In this document: positions 40,698-50,837 of the stretch, piece by piece
How positions within the stretch are numbered: the first letter of the stretch is position 1
How the letters are laid out: the number at the start of each line of letters is the position of its first letter
Assembly (NCBI GenBank): GCA_910589055.1
Contig: CAJURN010000022.1
Coordinates: forward strand, 1 to 52,536
Direction: 5' to 3'
DNA from: an uncultured Muribaculaceae bacterium
GTDB taxonomy: Bacteria; Bacteroidota; Bacteroidia; Bacteroidales; Muribaculaceae
DNA: 52,536 nucleotides
Notes under the pieces: model-generated
Databases searched by the model: none
The model's input: the letters and a program-made list of their open reading frames with translations, nothing else
Told to the model about the DNA's origin: nothing
Made by a program: the position numbers and the translations under genes

Positions 40698-42128
40698 TCA
40701 ACTCTTCTCGTTCCAGCAGGAGATTGATTTGCCGAGTTCCGGAATCACGTCGGAATAGAAAACTGGATCGTGGCCGTGGCGGAGCTGATAGCGGTAGTCG
40801 TCGAGACATATCATTGCATAACGCCCGAGCACAAACAGCGCGGCAACGTTGCACAGCGTCATAAGTGCCATGGTGATATCGGCGAAAGACCACACGAAGG
40901 TCAGCGGAGCCATAGCCCCGGCATAGACCATAGCCCCGACAACAAGCCTGTAAATATTTATAAGCCAGTTGGAATTGCGGATAAAGCGCAGGTTGGTCTC
41001 GCCATAATAATAATTGGCGACAATAGACGTGAACGCGAAAAAGAAAATCGCCACGCTTATGAAAATAGAACCGGCCTGCTGCGACCCGAGTTGCGACCCG
41101 ATGGCCTGCTGAGTGAGCACAATTCCGTTGGCAGAGGTCTCCGCGGAATACACTCCGCTGCACAGGATGATAAATGCAGTGCAGGTGCAGATAAGCAATG
41201 TGTCGGTGAACACGCCGAGAGCCTGGATAAGGCCTTGCTTGACAGGGTGCGTCACCGATGCCGTGGCTGCGACATTGGGCGTGGAGCCTTCACCGGCCTC
41301 ATTGCTGAACAGGCCGCGTTTTATGCCCATGCTTACAGCCATGCCGAGCGTACCGCCAACGGCCTGCGATGCACCGAAAGCATCCTGCACTATAAGGCTC
41401 AGAATCGAAGGAATCTCATGGAAATTTACAACTATGATGAACACGGCCAAGCCGATGTACGCCACGGCCATAACGGGCACAATCCACTCGCTGAAACGCG
41501 CGATGCTCTGGATGCCGCCCCAAATTATTGAGAGAGTGAGCACGGTCATTACCAAACCTGTAATCCATCGCGGGATGTCGAAGGCTTCGGAAAAAGCGTC
41601 GGCTATCGTGTTTGATTGCACGGAGTTGAACGCGAGTCCGAAGGTAATTGTAATCAATACCGCGAACGTCACAGCCCACCAACGCTTGCCTATGCCTTTG
41701 AGAATATAATAGGCCGGGCCGCCGACGAACGACTTGACTCCACGCTCCTTGAACAGCTGGGCCAATGTGGATTCCACAAAAGCACTCGCCGCTCCAAACA
41801 GCGCTATAACCCACATCCAAAATATAGCACCGGGGCCTCCGATGCAAATTGCTGTGGCAACTCCGGCAAGGTTTCCCGTGCCGACACGCGATGCTATCGA
41901 AACCATGAAAGCCTGGAACGCACTGATAGTGTGATGTCCGTCGGTCTCGCGCGAACGGCGGTCATTGTCTTTTTTTCCCGACTTCACGAGCAGACGGCAC
42001 ATTTCGCCGAACAGCACAAACTGCACTCCCGAGGTCTTGAACGTAAAGAAGAGCGCGGCAAAAAGCAGGACTGCCACCAGAACATAATCCGTGAGCAGCA
42101 GGCTTATTTCATTAAGGATGTCAATCAT
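40698..42128 (-). CDS. Sodium:alanine/glycine symporter (AGCS family)
   Basis: A 476-aa inner-membrane carrier with about 11 hydrophobic segments and the AGCS signature SRVGTGNLAGVATAI followed by GGPGAIFWMWVIALFGAA. Other family marks are FVGGPAYYILKGIG and GLFSNEAGEGSTPNVAATA. It probably imports alanine or glycine with Na+. The soluble C-terminus is short. It lies 61 bp after tamB, so it may be co-transcribed or have its own promoter (none recognised). Confidence 0.93.
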   Translation of the reverse strand: MIDILNEISLLLTDYVLVAVLLFAALFFTFKTSGVQFVLFGEMCRLLVKSGKKDNDRRSRETDGHHTISAFQAFMVSIASRVGTGNLAGVATAICIGGPGAIFWMWVIALFGAASAFVESTLAQLFKERGVKSFVGGPAYYILKGIGKRWWAVTFAVLITITFGLAFNSVQSNTIADAFSEAFDIPRWITGLVMTVLTLSIIWGGIQSIARFSEWIVPVMAVAYIGLAVFIIVVNFHEIPSILSLIVQDAFGASQAVGGTLGMAVSMGIKRGLFSNEAGEGSTPNVAATASVTHPVKQGLIQALGVFTDTLLICTCTAFIILCSGVYSAETSANGIVLTQQAIGSQLGSQQAGSIFISVAIFFFAFTSIVANYYYGETNLRFIRNSNWLINIYRLVVGAMVYAGAMAPLTFVWSFADITMALMTLCNVAALFVLGRYAMICLDDYRYQLRHGHDPVFYSDVIPELGKSISCWNEKS

Positions 42129-42189
42129 CAGTTTCAGGTATTAGTGGGTTATCGTCAGTTGTTTATATATTAAGTTGTTTTCCCGGTTG

Positions 42190-45100
42190 TCACTGTTGCG
42201 ATGGGATGGAGTCGGATGGTGCCGGAACATTTACAGTTGTCGAGTCCGGCTCTTCCACTGTTTTTTTCTTCCGCCGTCCGAGGAAGGAGAAGAAGCTGTC
42301 GAAGTCGCGCTTGAACATGATTCCGACGCCCTGGGTAGTCTGAGCCGTACGGACGTAGAAATTCCGGTCGTTATAGCGGTTGTAGGCTTTCAGACGCCAT
42401 GATCCACGCTTGTTGAGAAGATATTCGATGTCAAAGTCGCCTATAAACTGGTTGGAGTTAAGAGACTTGTCGCGATAGCCAAGGTTGCCGTTGAAGAGCA
42501 GACGGTTGTTGAGCAGACGGCTTGACAGCGCCACGTCCACCTCCACGTCGGAGAAGTCGCCACGGTCGCTTCGCAGGTTCGGGGCTATGCTCCAGTTCTC
42601 GCTGAGCTTTCCGAGCATGCTGCCAAGCTGGCTTGAGATTGTCGACGAAGCCACCGAGAACAGCTCGTTGCCTTTGGTAGTGGAGGCCATGTAATCGGGA
42701 GTATAGAAACGGTTGAGAGCCAACAGATAGATAATCTGCCTGTTCATCATATCTTCCGTGCTCACGATACTCTTGACCTTGCGGTAGGTATCCTGGGTAA
42801 GAGTCGGGAATTCAAGGTCGAAATGGATTTCAGGCTGCCGGATATCGCCCGACACCTGCATCAAAGCATGCACCGGTACGTTCGTGCGGTTAAGTTCCTT
42901 GTCCTGAAGGAAAGACTCGTCAAGGTCGCTGAGATTGGCGTTGAGCGAATAGAAGGCGTCAATCTTGGCCTCGGCTCCGTATGGGTCGCCGTTGAAATTG
43001 ATTGTCGAACCTTCCTTGATGGTGAAGTCCTTGATAATGATGTCCTGAAGAGTGAAATTATAATTGCCGTGGTCGAGCGTGTAGCTGCCCCACATGTTCA
43101 GCTCGTTGTCAAGCGATTTATACACCAGACGCAAACTGCCGCTTCCACTTGCCTTTATCTCGTCGCCACCCACAGGGTCCATTACAAGTGTCATACGCGC
43201 CTGCGGCGTGATGTCAACATGTATATCCATGTTGTAAGCCGAGGGTGCATCGGTGTTGAGGGTGTTCATCCGCGCCTGATATTCACGAACAGCCTCGGGT
43301 GTATCGTCAAGGTCGGTGATTGAATCACGCGGCGACGGCGGAGTGACATCGCGGAAACTGATGAAAGTATAGTCATCGGCATCCAGACGGTCGGAGAGCA
43401 CAAATGTGAATGTGGAGCCTGCCGCCGTTGACATGTCTACGTTGATATCCACCACTCCCGGGCGCCCCTTGATGCTTGCACGTCCGTTGCCGTAGATTGT
43501 TCCGTACCAATCGGGGTTCTGCTTCGGAGTTCCGTTGAAGCTGAGGAAATCGCGGGCGTCGCTGATATTGAAGGTGAACACGGGTTCCTTAAAGAATGTA
43601 TGCTCCACGAGTCCGTCGAGGCGCGCGGTGTGGCCGTTGACATCGCGCACGGTCACATTGTCGATCACAATGCGTCCCGGATCAAGATGTATGGTGTCGG
43701 TGGCCGTGTACCACGTGTTGGTGAAGTCGATTTTCAACTTCACGTTGTCGGCAAAAATGTCGCCTGTCATGTCAATTTCCTTGAACGTTCCGAAAAGGCG
43801 CGCATGACCTGTGGCAAAACCGTCGATATCGGAAGCGAAGGCCTCCATGAAAGGCCGCAGGAAGCCAACCTTTACGTGGTTGGCATCAAAATTGATGTCG
43901 AGAGCCTCGCCCATGGGGAAAATATCGCCATAGATTCTCGACTTAAGTCCGCCCGGCTCGGTGATGTCGGCGTCAAGGTAGAACGATTTGCGCTCATTGT
44001 TCCAACTCGCCACAATGTCGGCATCGCCGAGGGTGCAGCGGTTGTAACCGATTGAATCCACATGCAGACGCTCGCACAACAGGAACGGTTCGGGCGAAAG
44101 CACTTGACGGGCTTCAAAAACGCCCGTGGCACGTCCTCCGATAAGAGCCTTGTCAATTTCAAGGGTCTCGAAAATAGGCAGGAGAGATATGTTTTCGAGA
44201 CTAATCGAAAGGCTGTCGGATTCAAGCGGCCCTACCCGACCGTCGATGCTGATATTCTGACGTCCGGCGGAAAGGCGGAAGCCCTCCACGGCGATTTCTT
44301 TTTTGGAATAGTCGATGGCCGACGGCAGGATTTGCCATACGTCATCGCCGAAATTGATTGCTCCGGGATGGAACTCGACTCGCGTGGCGAGCGCTCCGTC
44401 CTCATCGCGGCCGAGAATAGCCGCCAGGTCGATTGTGCCGTTAAGAGGTATCGCGCGCTCGATGGTCCAGTCAAGACGTGTGTCGATGCGGTCGTCGGCT
44501 CCGTCGAGTCCGCACGCCAAAGCCATGAGACCTTTCTTCGTGGGCACCTCCGACGTCAGATAAGCATGGCACGAGCCAAGCTCGCGGTCGGCACGGGCGA
44601 AAACGTTGGTGTTGGTGATGATTTTATCGCCTTGCTGGAGATACGGAGCGTCAACCAGCACTGACACCGTACCATCCACGGTATTGACAGTTCCGGTAAT
44701 CGAAGCGGGATATATGGCCTGAACAGGAAGATGAAAGAAATCAGCCACCGATTCCGTGCGCGACAATGTCAGGTCAAAATTAAAGTTGTTGGCATAGCTG
44801 GGGGACTCTTCCGTTTCCTCCGGTTCATCCGCAATCTCATAGCCCGGAAGGAGCGAGGGGAAAGTGCGGGCAACAATGGCCTTCATCTCAGGCACAAGCC
44901 CCGTAAATGAATATTGCCCCTCGACGGAACCGTTGAGAAAATCAGATTCAATGTCGATATGCGGTTTCAGGGCATCGGGATGAGCCTCCACATCGAAGCG
45001 TTCAAGGCGCAGGCCTGTGCCGTCACCGTTGAGCCACGAAAGATTCTTCACCGACACATAACCGCCGGTGGAATCAATATCCCGGCCTTCGAGCGAGGCT

Positions 45101-46752
45101 TCAACGCTGCCTGCGAGAAGATAATTCTCATGCGACTTGTCAAAGCCCATCGCGTAGAGGTCGACGTCGCTGAATGTGGCCGCAAGGTTGAGATAATTCA
45201 TGTATGCGCGTGCATCGTATTCGGCTTCCAGGCTTATCCTCGCAAGCGCATCGTCGACATCAAGCCATGCCTCAAGATAGTCTTTTCCATCCATATTCGC
45301 CCGCAGGGAAATGCCCGAATAAGTGTTGCCTTTGAAATCCAGGCGACTTACATCAGCATGCACAGTGGCATCGGGACGACCGTAGCGCATGGCAAATTTG
45401 CCTTTCACTCCTGCCGAGACAAGACCAAGCTGTGGATTCGAGCTGAGCAGTCCCACATCCAGCCCGTCGAGGTCAAGAGTTCCTTCAATCGCACCCGAGC
45501 CTGAATAATCGCCCGAGAAGGCTATCAGGCCTGCCGTACCGTCGGCTTTCAATTCCACATGACCTGCCGAAGGCGTTCCCGAGGCTTTCACATTCAATCC
45601 CGTAACTGCAATCTCACGGCATATGTCCGCTGCCTTAGGCGGCAGAATACCCCCTGAAACATTTGCAATCGCAGGGCCGGAAAGCAGGGCTGTCAGATTA
45701 TGGAGATTGTAGGAGATACTGTCACGGCCTTTGTCGAAACCCTCGGCCGAGGCCGACATGGCTATGCTTACGGCATTGCTCTCGGGTTCGCTAAGGCTAA
45801 GACGATGCAAATCGAGCATGGACGCTGACACATCGGCATCAAGACCGAAACGCAGCGGCACATCAACGCGCCCGAGCAATGGAACAAAAGGAGCGAAATC
45901 GCCCGGCGAGACAGTGCATGTGCCCTTTGTAGCAACATTCACCGCATTGTCTTTCAACGAAGCAAGAAGATTTTCAAACCCGTCGAAGGGCAATTCAAGC
46001 GGTTCGAAAGCGATGCGTGTTCCGGGAAGATTGACCGAAAGGCCGCTTACGCGCGCGCCTTTTTTGCCGAAACGCGCCTTACATTCAAGTTTGTCAAGGC
46101 GGAAACCGCTGCGCTCAACAAATGAAAGGTGGTCGAGATCAACGGCATACAGTTCGTTGCTCAGGCGAGGTATGTAGGCATTGAGGCTTAGGTCGAATAC
46201 GAGAATATGCCCGGCGTTGAATCTTCCGTCCTCCGGTTCGGGAAGTGACAGCACGTCGTATGACAATTGGCCGTCGTGCACCACGACTGTGCTTATCTGG
46301 AGGTCGAAGGCACCTTCCTTGTCGCGCGGTTTGTCGGAACGCAGACGCGCTATGATGGGGTCGATATTCGACGGCTCGCCCGGTGCGGGACGTTTCACAG
46401 CCACAGTAGCGCCGTCAAGCAGCGCATAATCAATCATTATACGTCGCAAACGGAGCGTGCGCATAAGCTCAACTCCGGCGCTGATTTCCCTCACGGAAAG
46501 AATCGTGTCGCCCGACTCGTCGGTCACTGACACGCCTTTCACGGCCACGCGGTTGAACGGCGATATTGTCACCCGCTCCACCTCCACGGGCACACCGAGC
46601 AGTTCCGAAAGTTCCCGGCATGCAATATCCCTGACGCCATTCTGCACTGCCGGAGCCGACAGGAGCAGATACAGCGCGGCCGGGGCGAGTACGGCCAAAA
46701 GCAGCACGCACGACGCCGCGGCGCGGAATATTTTCCAGATTCTTTGGAGCAT
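42190..46752 (-). CDS. tamB: Translocation and assembly module protein TamB
   Basis: A 1520-aa AsmA/TamB-like protein: N-terminal membrane helix (CVLLLAVLAPAALYLLLSAP), then a very long stretch of repeating beta strands expected to form a periplasm-spanning hydrophobic groove, and a C-terminal TamB (DUF490) domain (EDMMNRQIIYLLALNRFY, and SRLLNNRLLFNGNLGYRDKS). Such proteins carry phospholipids or help insert proteins between the two membranes. A short basic/Pro tail follows the domain (RRKKKTVEEPDS). No tamA is in the window. The gene follows the phosphatase by 31 bp. Confidence 0.93.
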   Translation of the reverse strand: MLQRIWKIFRAAASCVLLLAVLAPAALYLLLSAPAVQNGVRDIACRELSELLGVPVEVERVTISPFNRVAVKGVSVTDESGDTILSVREISAGVELMRTLRLRRIMIDYALLDGATVAVKRPAPGEPSNIDPIIARLRSDKPRDKEGAFDLQISTVVVHDGQLSYDVLSLPEPEDGRFNAGHILVFDLSLNAYIPRLSNELYAVDLDHLSFVERSGFRLDKLECKARFGKKGARVSGLSVNLPGTRIAFEPLELPFDGFENLLASLKDNAVNVATKGTCTVSPGDFAPFVPLLGRVDVPLRFGLDADVSASMLDLHRLSLSEPESNAVSIAMSASAEGFDKGRDSISYNLHNLTALLSGPAIANVSGGILPPKAADICREIAVTGLNVKASGTPSAGHVELKADGTAGLIAFSGDYSGSGAIEGTLDLDGLDVGLLSSNPQLGLVSAGVKGKFAMRYGRPDATVHADVSRLDFKGNTYSGISLRANMDGKDYLEAWLDVDDALARISLEAEYDARAYMNYLNLAATFSDVDLYAMGFDKSHENYLLAGSVEASLEGRDIDSTGGYVSVKNLSWLNGDGTGLRLERFDVEAHPDALKPHIDIESDFLNGSVEGQYSFTGLVPEMKAIVARTFPSLLPGYEIADEPEETEESPSYANNFNFDLTLSRTESVADFFHLPVQAIYPASITGTVNTVDGTVSVLVDAPYLQQGDKIITNTNVFARADRELGSCHAYLTSEVPTKKGLMALACGLDGADDRIDTRLDWTIERAIPLNGTIDLAAILGRDEDGALATRVEFHPGAINFGDDVWQILPSAIDYSKKEIAVEGFRLSAGRQNISIDGRVGPLESDSLSISLENISLLPIFETLEIDKALIGGRATGVFEARQVLSPEPFLLCERLHVDSIGYNRCTLGDADIVASWNNERKSFYLDADITEPGGLKSRIYGDIFPMGEALDINFDANHVKVGFLRPFMEAFASDIDGFATGHARLFGTFKEIDMTGDIFADNVKLKIDFTNTWYTATDTIHLDPGRIVIDNVTVRDVNGHTARLDGLVEHTFFKEPVFTFNISDARDFLSFNGTPKQNPDWYGTIYGNGRASIKGRPGVVDINVDMSTAAGSTFTFVLSDRLDADDYTFISFRDVTPPSPRDSITDLDDTPEAVREYQARMNTLNTDAPSAYNMDIHVDITPQARMTLVMDPVGGDEIKASGSGSLRLVYKSLDNELNMWGSYTLDHGNYNFTLQDIIIKDFTIKEGSTINFNGDPYGAEAKIDAFYSLNANLSDLDESFLQDKELNRTNVPVHALMQVSGDIRQPEIHFDLEFPTLTQDTYRKVKSIVSTEDMMNRQIIYLLALNRFYTPDYMASTTKGNELFSVASSTISSQLGSMLGKLSENWSIAPNLRSDRGDFSDVEVDVALSSRLLNNRLLFNGNLGYRDKSLNSNQFIGDFDIEYLLNKRGSWRLKAYNRYNDRNFYVRTAQTTQGVGIMFKRDFDSFFSFLGRRKKKTVEEPDSTTVNVPAPSDSIPSQQ

Positions 46753-46783
46753 CGGGTTATGGATGGAAGGGAAGCCGGAGGGC

Positions 46784-48064
46784 TCAGTCGTTCAGGAGCG
46801 ACTCGAGATACGGACGGAGCTCCGACCAGCGGTAATAGTTCTTGCGGGCCTGTTTGAGAGGCGTAAGACGCACGTCTTGCTCGTTGAGCATCACACGCAC
46901 GAGAATATCATCGGGATTCTTGTCGTTTCGGAAAAATATCATCTGCACATTCGATGCCATGGGCGACACCTTGAAGTTGGCATATCCGCTTGGAGCAAGC
47001 TCAAAGGGATCGACAGCCTCCGAAGTACAGCCCTCCATAGCCAGCAGGCCGGTGAGGGGAATGATATTGGAGTCGTGGCCGAAGCGCAATGTAGCGCCGT
47101 GCTTGCCGGAAGCAATATACTCGTCGGCGGTGGTGATGATGTTGCGCACGAGATTGCGTGCGTTGCTCAGGTGCATGCCTTTGGCAGGAGCATATGACGA
47201 AGTGCGCGAGAAGTTCTCGAAATTGTTGATTTCCCACAACTTATACAGTTCGTCGTTGGTGAAGAAGCTGAGCAGGTCAACATCGGTTTCCATATTCTGC
47301 ACCGCCACTGCGAGCCAGTAGAGATAGTTGGTGAAATTTTCCTTATCCACCCACTGAGCCACATACTCCGGATCAGAGAAGAGGGAGTTGATGAGTCGGT
47401 CGGGCTGCATGTTCTCGCGGTTGATACGCTTGAAGGGCTGAAGCCAAGGTCCTTCCTCGGTACGGTAAGGGCGGGATTCACGGCTCTGGTAGTTCATGTA
47501 ATCCATCTGACGCTGAGCCGATTCGCGGGGGATGTTAAGGTAGGGATAAAGCTCCTTGAGTCCTTCCACAAAAGCGAACATCGAATGGGCGCAACGCATC
47601 ACGACGGTGGACGTAGCGGTTACATCGGCAAGCGTATCGGCAAAAATCTGAGGATAAGCAAGTCCGAGGCGGCGACCGATGCCACGGTGCTGGCGCGCAC
47701 CGAGCGGCGAAAGCTCGCCAAGGCGTCCGCGGGCCTCTTCCCACATCGTGTCCACCATAGCCTTCACACGCAGGCCGTCGGGGGTGAGCACACCCTTTTC
47801 GGCAGCATCATTAAGGCGGGTACGCACGTGATTGTAATAATAATCCTTGATTACGTGGCGTGAGCCGTGACGTCCGTAGTGGCTCACGTAGAAAGGCGTA
47901 TAACCTTTGGGCACGGCAGGCACAGGGTCGATGTCCTCTACGGGATAAGCGTAGTAGACACCACCGGCCTTCTCGGGGGTTTCGGCAATTTCCTCACGGA
48001 TTGTCTTGGCCGACACAGGGAGCATAAGCGCACCCGCGGCAAGAAGTACAAGAAGTCGTTTCAT
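46784..48064 (-). CDS. Histidine acid phosphatase (phytase/MINPP-like)
   Basis: A 426-aa exported hydrolase: signal peptide (LLVLLAAGALMLPVSA), catalytic RHGxRH (YGRHGSRH, residues 65-70) and the proton-donor HD in RFGHDSNIIPLTG. LSPLGARQHRGIGRRL and the STVVMRCAHSMFAF segment fit clade 2 histidine phosphatases that act on inositol phosphates or other phosphomonoesters in the periplasm. The HD motif differs from the HAE typical of MINPP. It lies 24 bp after ychF. Confidence 0.88.
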   Translation of the reverse strand: MKRLLVLLAAGALMLPVSAKTIREEIAETPEKAGGVYYAYPVEDIDPVPAVPKGYTPFYVSHYGRHGSRHVIKDYYYNHVRTRLNDAAEKGVLTPDGLRVKAMVDTMWEEARGRLGELSPLGARQHRGIGRRLGLAYPQIFADTLADVTATSTVVMRCAHSMFAFVEGLKELYPYLNIPRESAQRQMDYMNYQSRESRPYRTEEGPWLQPFKRINRENMQPDRLINSLFSDPEYVAQWVDKENFTNYLYWLAVAVQNMETDVDLLSFFTNDELYKLWEINNFENFSRTSSYAPAKGMHLSNARNLVRNIITTADEYIASGKHGATLRFGHDSNIIPLTGLLAMEGCTSEAVDPFELAPSGYANFKVSPMASNVQMIFFRNDKNPDDILVRVMLNEQDVRLTPLKQARKNYYRWSELRPYLESLLND

Positions 48065-48088
48065 GATATGGAAGGGATGTATCGGGAA

Positions 48089-49192
48089 TTACACATTGAA
48101 GCGGAAGTGCATGATGTCGCCGTCCTGCACGACGTATTCCTTGCCTTCGACAGCGAGCTTGCCTGCGTCGCGAACGCCCGACTCGCCTCCGAGAGCCACA
48201 TAGTCCTCGTACTTTATCACCTCGGCGCGGATAAATCCTTTCTCGAAATCGGTATGGATGATACCTGCGCACCGGGGAGCCTTTGAGCCGCGGATAAATG
48301 TCCATGCGCGCACCTCGTCAGCTCCGGCAGTGAAATATGTCTGGAGGTCAAGAAGATTGTAAGCGGCGCGGATAAGACGCGACACACCGGACTCCTCGAG
48401 TCCAATTTCCTGAAGGAATTCCTGACGTTCCTCCCAGGTATCAAGCTCGGCAATCTCACTTTCGGTACGGGCAGCTACAACGAGCATGCCGGCGCCTTCG
48501 TCCTTGATAGCCTCGCGCACAGCCTCCACGTAGGCGTTGCCGCCTGCGGCAGCCTCATCGTCGACGTTGCACACGTAAAGCACGGGCTTGGCCGTGAGAA
48601 GGAAAAGCTCGCGGAAGAATTTCTGCTCGTCAACAGTCTCGAACGTTACAGAACGTGCGGGCAGGCCTTTCTCAAGAGCTTCCTTGATCTGGCGCAGAAC
48701 CTCATATTGCATCTTGGCAACCTTGTCGCCACCGGTCTGAGCCTGTTTCTGAGTCTTGGCTATACGCGACTCCACGGTCTCGAGGTCTTTGAGCTGGAGC
48801 TCATAGTCGATGATTTCCTTGTCGCGCACGGGGTCAACCGAGCCGTCGACATGGGTGATGTTGTCGTCGTCGAAGCAGCGGAGCACATGGATGATGGCAT
48901 CTGTCTCGCGGATATTTGCAAGGAACTTGTTGCCGAGTCCTTCACCTTTGGAAGCACCTTTTACGAGACCGGCGATATCCACAATCTCCACCGTAGCAGG
49001 CACAACCGAGCGAGGCTGGCACATTTCCACAAGTTTGGTAAGACGGTCGTCGGGAACGGTAATCACGCCCACATTAGGCTCGATGGTACAGAAAGGGAAG
49101 TTGGCCGACTGGGCCTTGGCGTTGGAGAGACAGTTGAAAAGGGTCGATTTTCCCACATTGGGAAGACCGACAATACCGCATTGTAATGCCAT
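48089..49192 (-). CDS. ychF: Redox-regulated ATPase YchF (Obg family)
   Basis: Ribosome-associated P-loop protein that prefers ATP over GTP. The 367-aa chain has G1 (GLPNVGKSTLFN), G3 (DIAGLVKGASKGEGLGN), an altered G4 (NVDDE in place of NKxD, the basis of ATP preference), a coiled helical insert (about 125-180) and a C-terminal TGS domain (TYFTAGADEVRAWTF, and GGESGVRDAGKLAVEGK). First gene of ychF-phosphatase-tamB. Confidence 0.97.
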   Translation of the reverse strand: MALQCGIVGLPNVGKSTLFNCLSNAKAQSANFPFCTIEPNVGVITVPDDRLTKLVEMCQPRSVVPATVEIVDIAGLVKGASKGEGLGNKFLANIRETDAIIHVLRCFDDDNITHVDGSVDPVRDKEIIDYELQLKDLETVESRIAKTQKQAQTGGDKVAKMQYEVLRQIKEALEKGLPARSVTFETVDEQKFFRELFLLTAKPVLYVCNVDDEAAAGGNAYVEAVREAIKDEGAGMLVVAARTESEIAELDTWEERQEFLQEIGLEESGVSRLIRAAYNLLDLQTYFTAGADEVRAWTFIRGSKAPRCAGIIHTDFEKGFIRAEVIKYEDYVALGGESGVRDAGKLAVEGKEYVVQDGDIMHFRFNV

Positions 49193-49242
49193 TATCTATA
49201 TCGTATTAATCGTTTTTGAGAGAAATTTGACTGGTTTTCATG

Positions 49243-49276
49243 CAAAATTAACAATTTTCGCCCAATAACGGGCAAA
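49243..49276 (-). promoter_or_regulatory. Promoter of the ychF operon
   Basis: Minus strand: TAATTTTG (49250-49243) and TTTG (49276-49273), spacer 22 bp, a good -7/-33 pair. It gives a leader of about 45 nt. Confidence 0.65.
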
Positions 49277-49283
49277 ATAATCG

Positions 49284-50837
49284 TTAAATATCCACACTCA
49301 CCACTTCCCCGGCAGCTATTCCGAACGGCTTTATATAGCGATAGGCCTTGCCGTCATCGCCCACGAAGCGAATCTGAAAGAAAGTCCGGGAGCGTGGCAC
49401 AGAGATTGTTGACGTGGCGACAGCAGCATCAAAAAGTCCGCAGCGGGGCAATTCATCGGTATCTTCCATCACAAGCGCGCGGCCATTTATCCGCTCAACC
49501 AAGGGCGACAGACTCAGGGTGTCGCGACGCGACGCGGCAATATCCCGCAGGGCCTCCGGCACTACGGCTACATTCTTGCCCTCACCGTATCTGCCGTCGA
49601 TGCAGAAATATGTATACGGCTCGATAAAGGTACTCCGCGGAGCCATGCCAAGTGTCGCGGCGGGATAATCCTCCGGAAACAGCACATCTTGATATATGGT
49701 ACCCCCGCCATCGACCTGCGACATAATCGCCTCATACTCCCGGGCATAAATCCGGATATATTTCATGGCGTACAGTGCCTGAGCCGTGAGCGCGACAATC
49801 ACCATTCCACAAAGCCATAAGGCAATCCGGCGCGATATCAGGCGGCAGTATAAAGGTCTCAGCAGAATCAATATCGCAAGCAAAGCGCTCATCTGCGGCC
49901 AGAAAGCTGTGCGTCCGGTCTGTTTAACGACGAGACTGAGCAACATTCCGGCCAACGCACATCCGCCAAGGATAATGAACGGAGGTTGCTTGACAGCTTG
50001 CCTGAAAAGGTTTCTCAGCGGAGCTGATACACATGTAATCAACACGGCACCGCACAAGAGCAAGGTCATAAAATTAAAGGCCAACGCCTTCACCGGCGAC
50101 GCTAATATTGCAGGCGTGGAGAGTTCGACTCCGGAACGCGTGAGCTGCTGGGAGCACAAAGCCCATGCAAGACTTACACCACCGGTCAAAAGGAGATAAC
50201 ACCACATTCCCGGCGAGACTCTGAACCTGCGACAAACAATATACAGAGCCATTCCTGCCGCAAGCGGCAAAGCAAATCCCTCGTGCCACAAAGCGAGAAG
50301 CACACACATGAAAACAGTGAGAGCCTTACTGCCAAGCGACGGATTACGCAGCGACCACAAAATAGCCCACAGCGCAATCAAAGCCACAGCCATTCCGAAG
50401 ATATAGTTGAGAGCATAATCGCCGGTGAGAATGTTATTTCTCCACGGGAGCGCGACCGTCATCCCCGCCCAAACCGCTGTCACAGCCACCACTCCGGGAC
50501 GCTTGCCACCGGACACAAACCATGCGCCGAGCCATATGCTTATGCCAACACACAGGCCACAAAGAGCTGCGAACAACGGTTTGCAGTCAAGTATCAGTGT
50601 GCTTGCCGGCGCAAGAATGTTGGCAAGACGCCAATTATCCTCCAGCCGTATCAGATTGATATATTTGAGATAGGCCTCAAGAGAGAAGTCGGTCGAACCT
50701 CCTGAAAATTCAAGATACGCGGCGTCAAACACAAGGTTGTCGTACTGAAACGGCGTAAGCCACTCCATCACGGCATAGAGCAACGCCGCAAGCAGAGCAA
50801 TCATCGGTGACGCATATTCTCTCAACTTCATATTCAT
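49284..50837 (-). CDS. Polytopic membrane protein, tandem paralogue A
   Basis: A 517-aa protein with about 9-10 membrane helices in residues 10-370 and a soluble C-terminal part of about 130 residues. It resembles GT-C-like/DUF6056-type membrane proteins with short conserved marks: DNWRLANILAP, ALPWRNNI, NYIFG, and WHEGFALP. The end FQIRFVGDDGKAYRYIKPF is shared with its neighbour. Start at 50837 (MNMKLREY) forms an ATGA overlap with the preceding stop; the longer upstream reading lies inside the neighbour. Function unknown; a lipid-linked sugar transferase is possible but not shown. Confidence 0.8.
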   Translation of the reverse strand: MNMKLREYASPMIALLAALLYAVMEWLTPFQYDNLVFDAAYLEFSGGSTDFSLEAYLKYINLIRLEDNWRLANILAPASTLILDCKPLFAALCGLCVGISIWLGAWFVSGGKRPGVVAVTAVWAGMTVALPWRNNILTGDYALNYIFGMAVALIALWAILWSLRNPSLGSKALTVFMCVLLALWHEGFALPLAAGMALYIVCRRFRVSPGMWCYLLLTGGVSLAWALCSQQLTRSGVELSTPAILASPVKALAFNFMTLLLCGAVLITCVSAPLRNLFRQAVKQPPFIILGGCALAGMLLSLVVKQTGRTAFWPQMSALLAILILLRPLYCRLISRRIALWLCGMVIVALTAQALYAMKYIRIYAREYEAIMSQVDGGGTIYQDVLFPEDYPAATLGMAPRSTFIEPYTYFCIDGRYGEGKNVAVVPEALRDIAASRRDTLSLSPLVERINGRALVMEDTDELPRCGLFDAAVATSTISVPRSRTFFQIRFVGDDGKAYRYIKPFGIAAGEVVSVDI

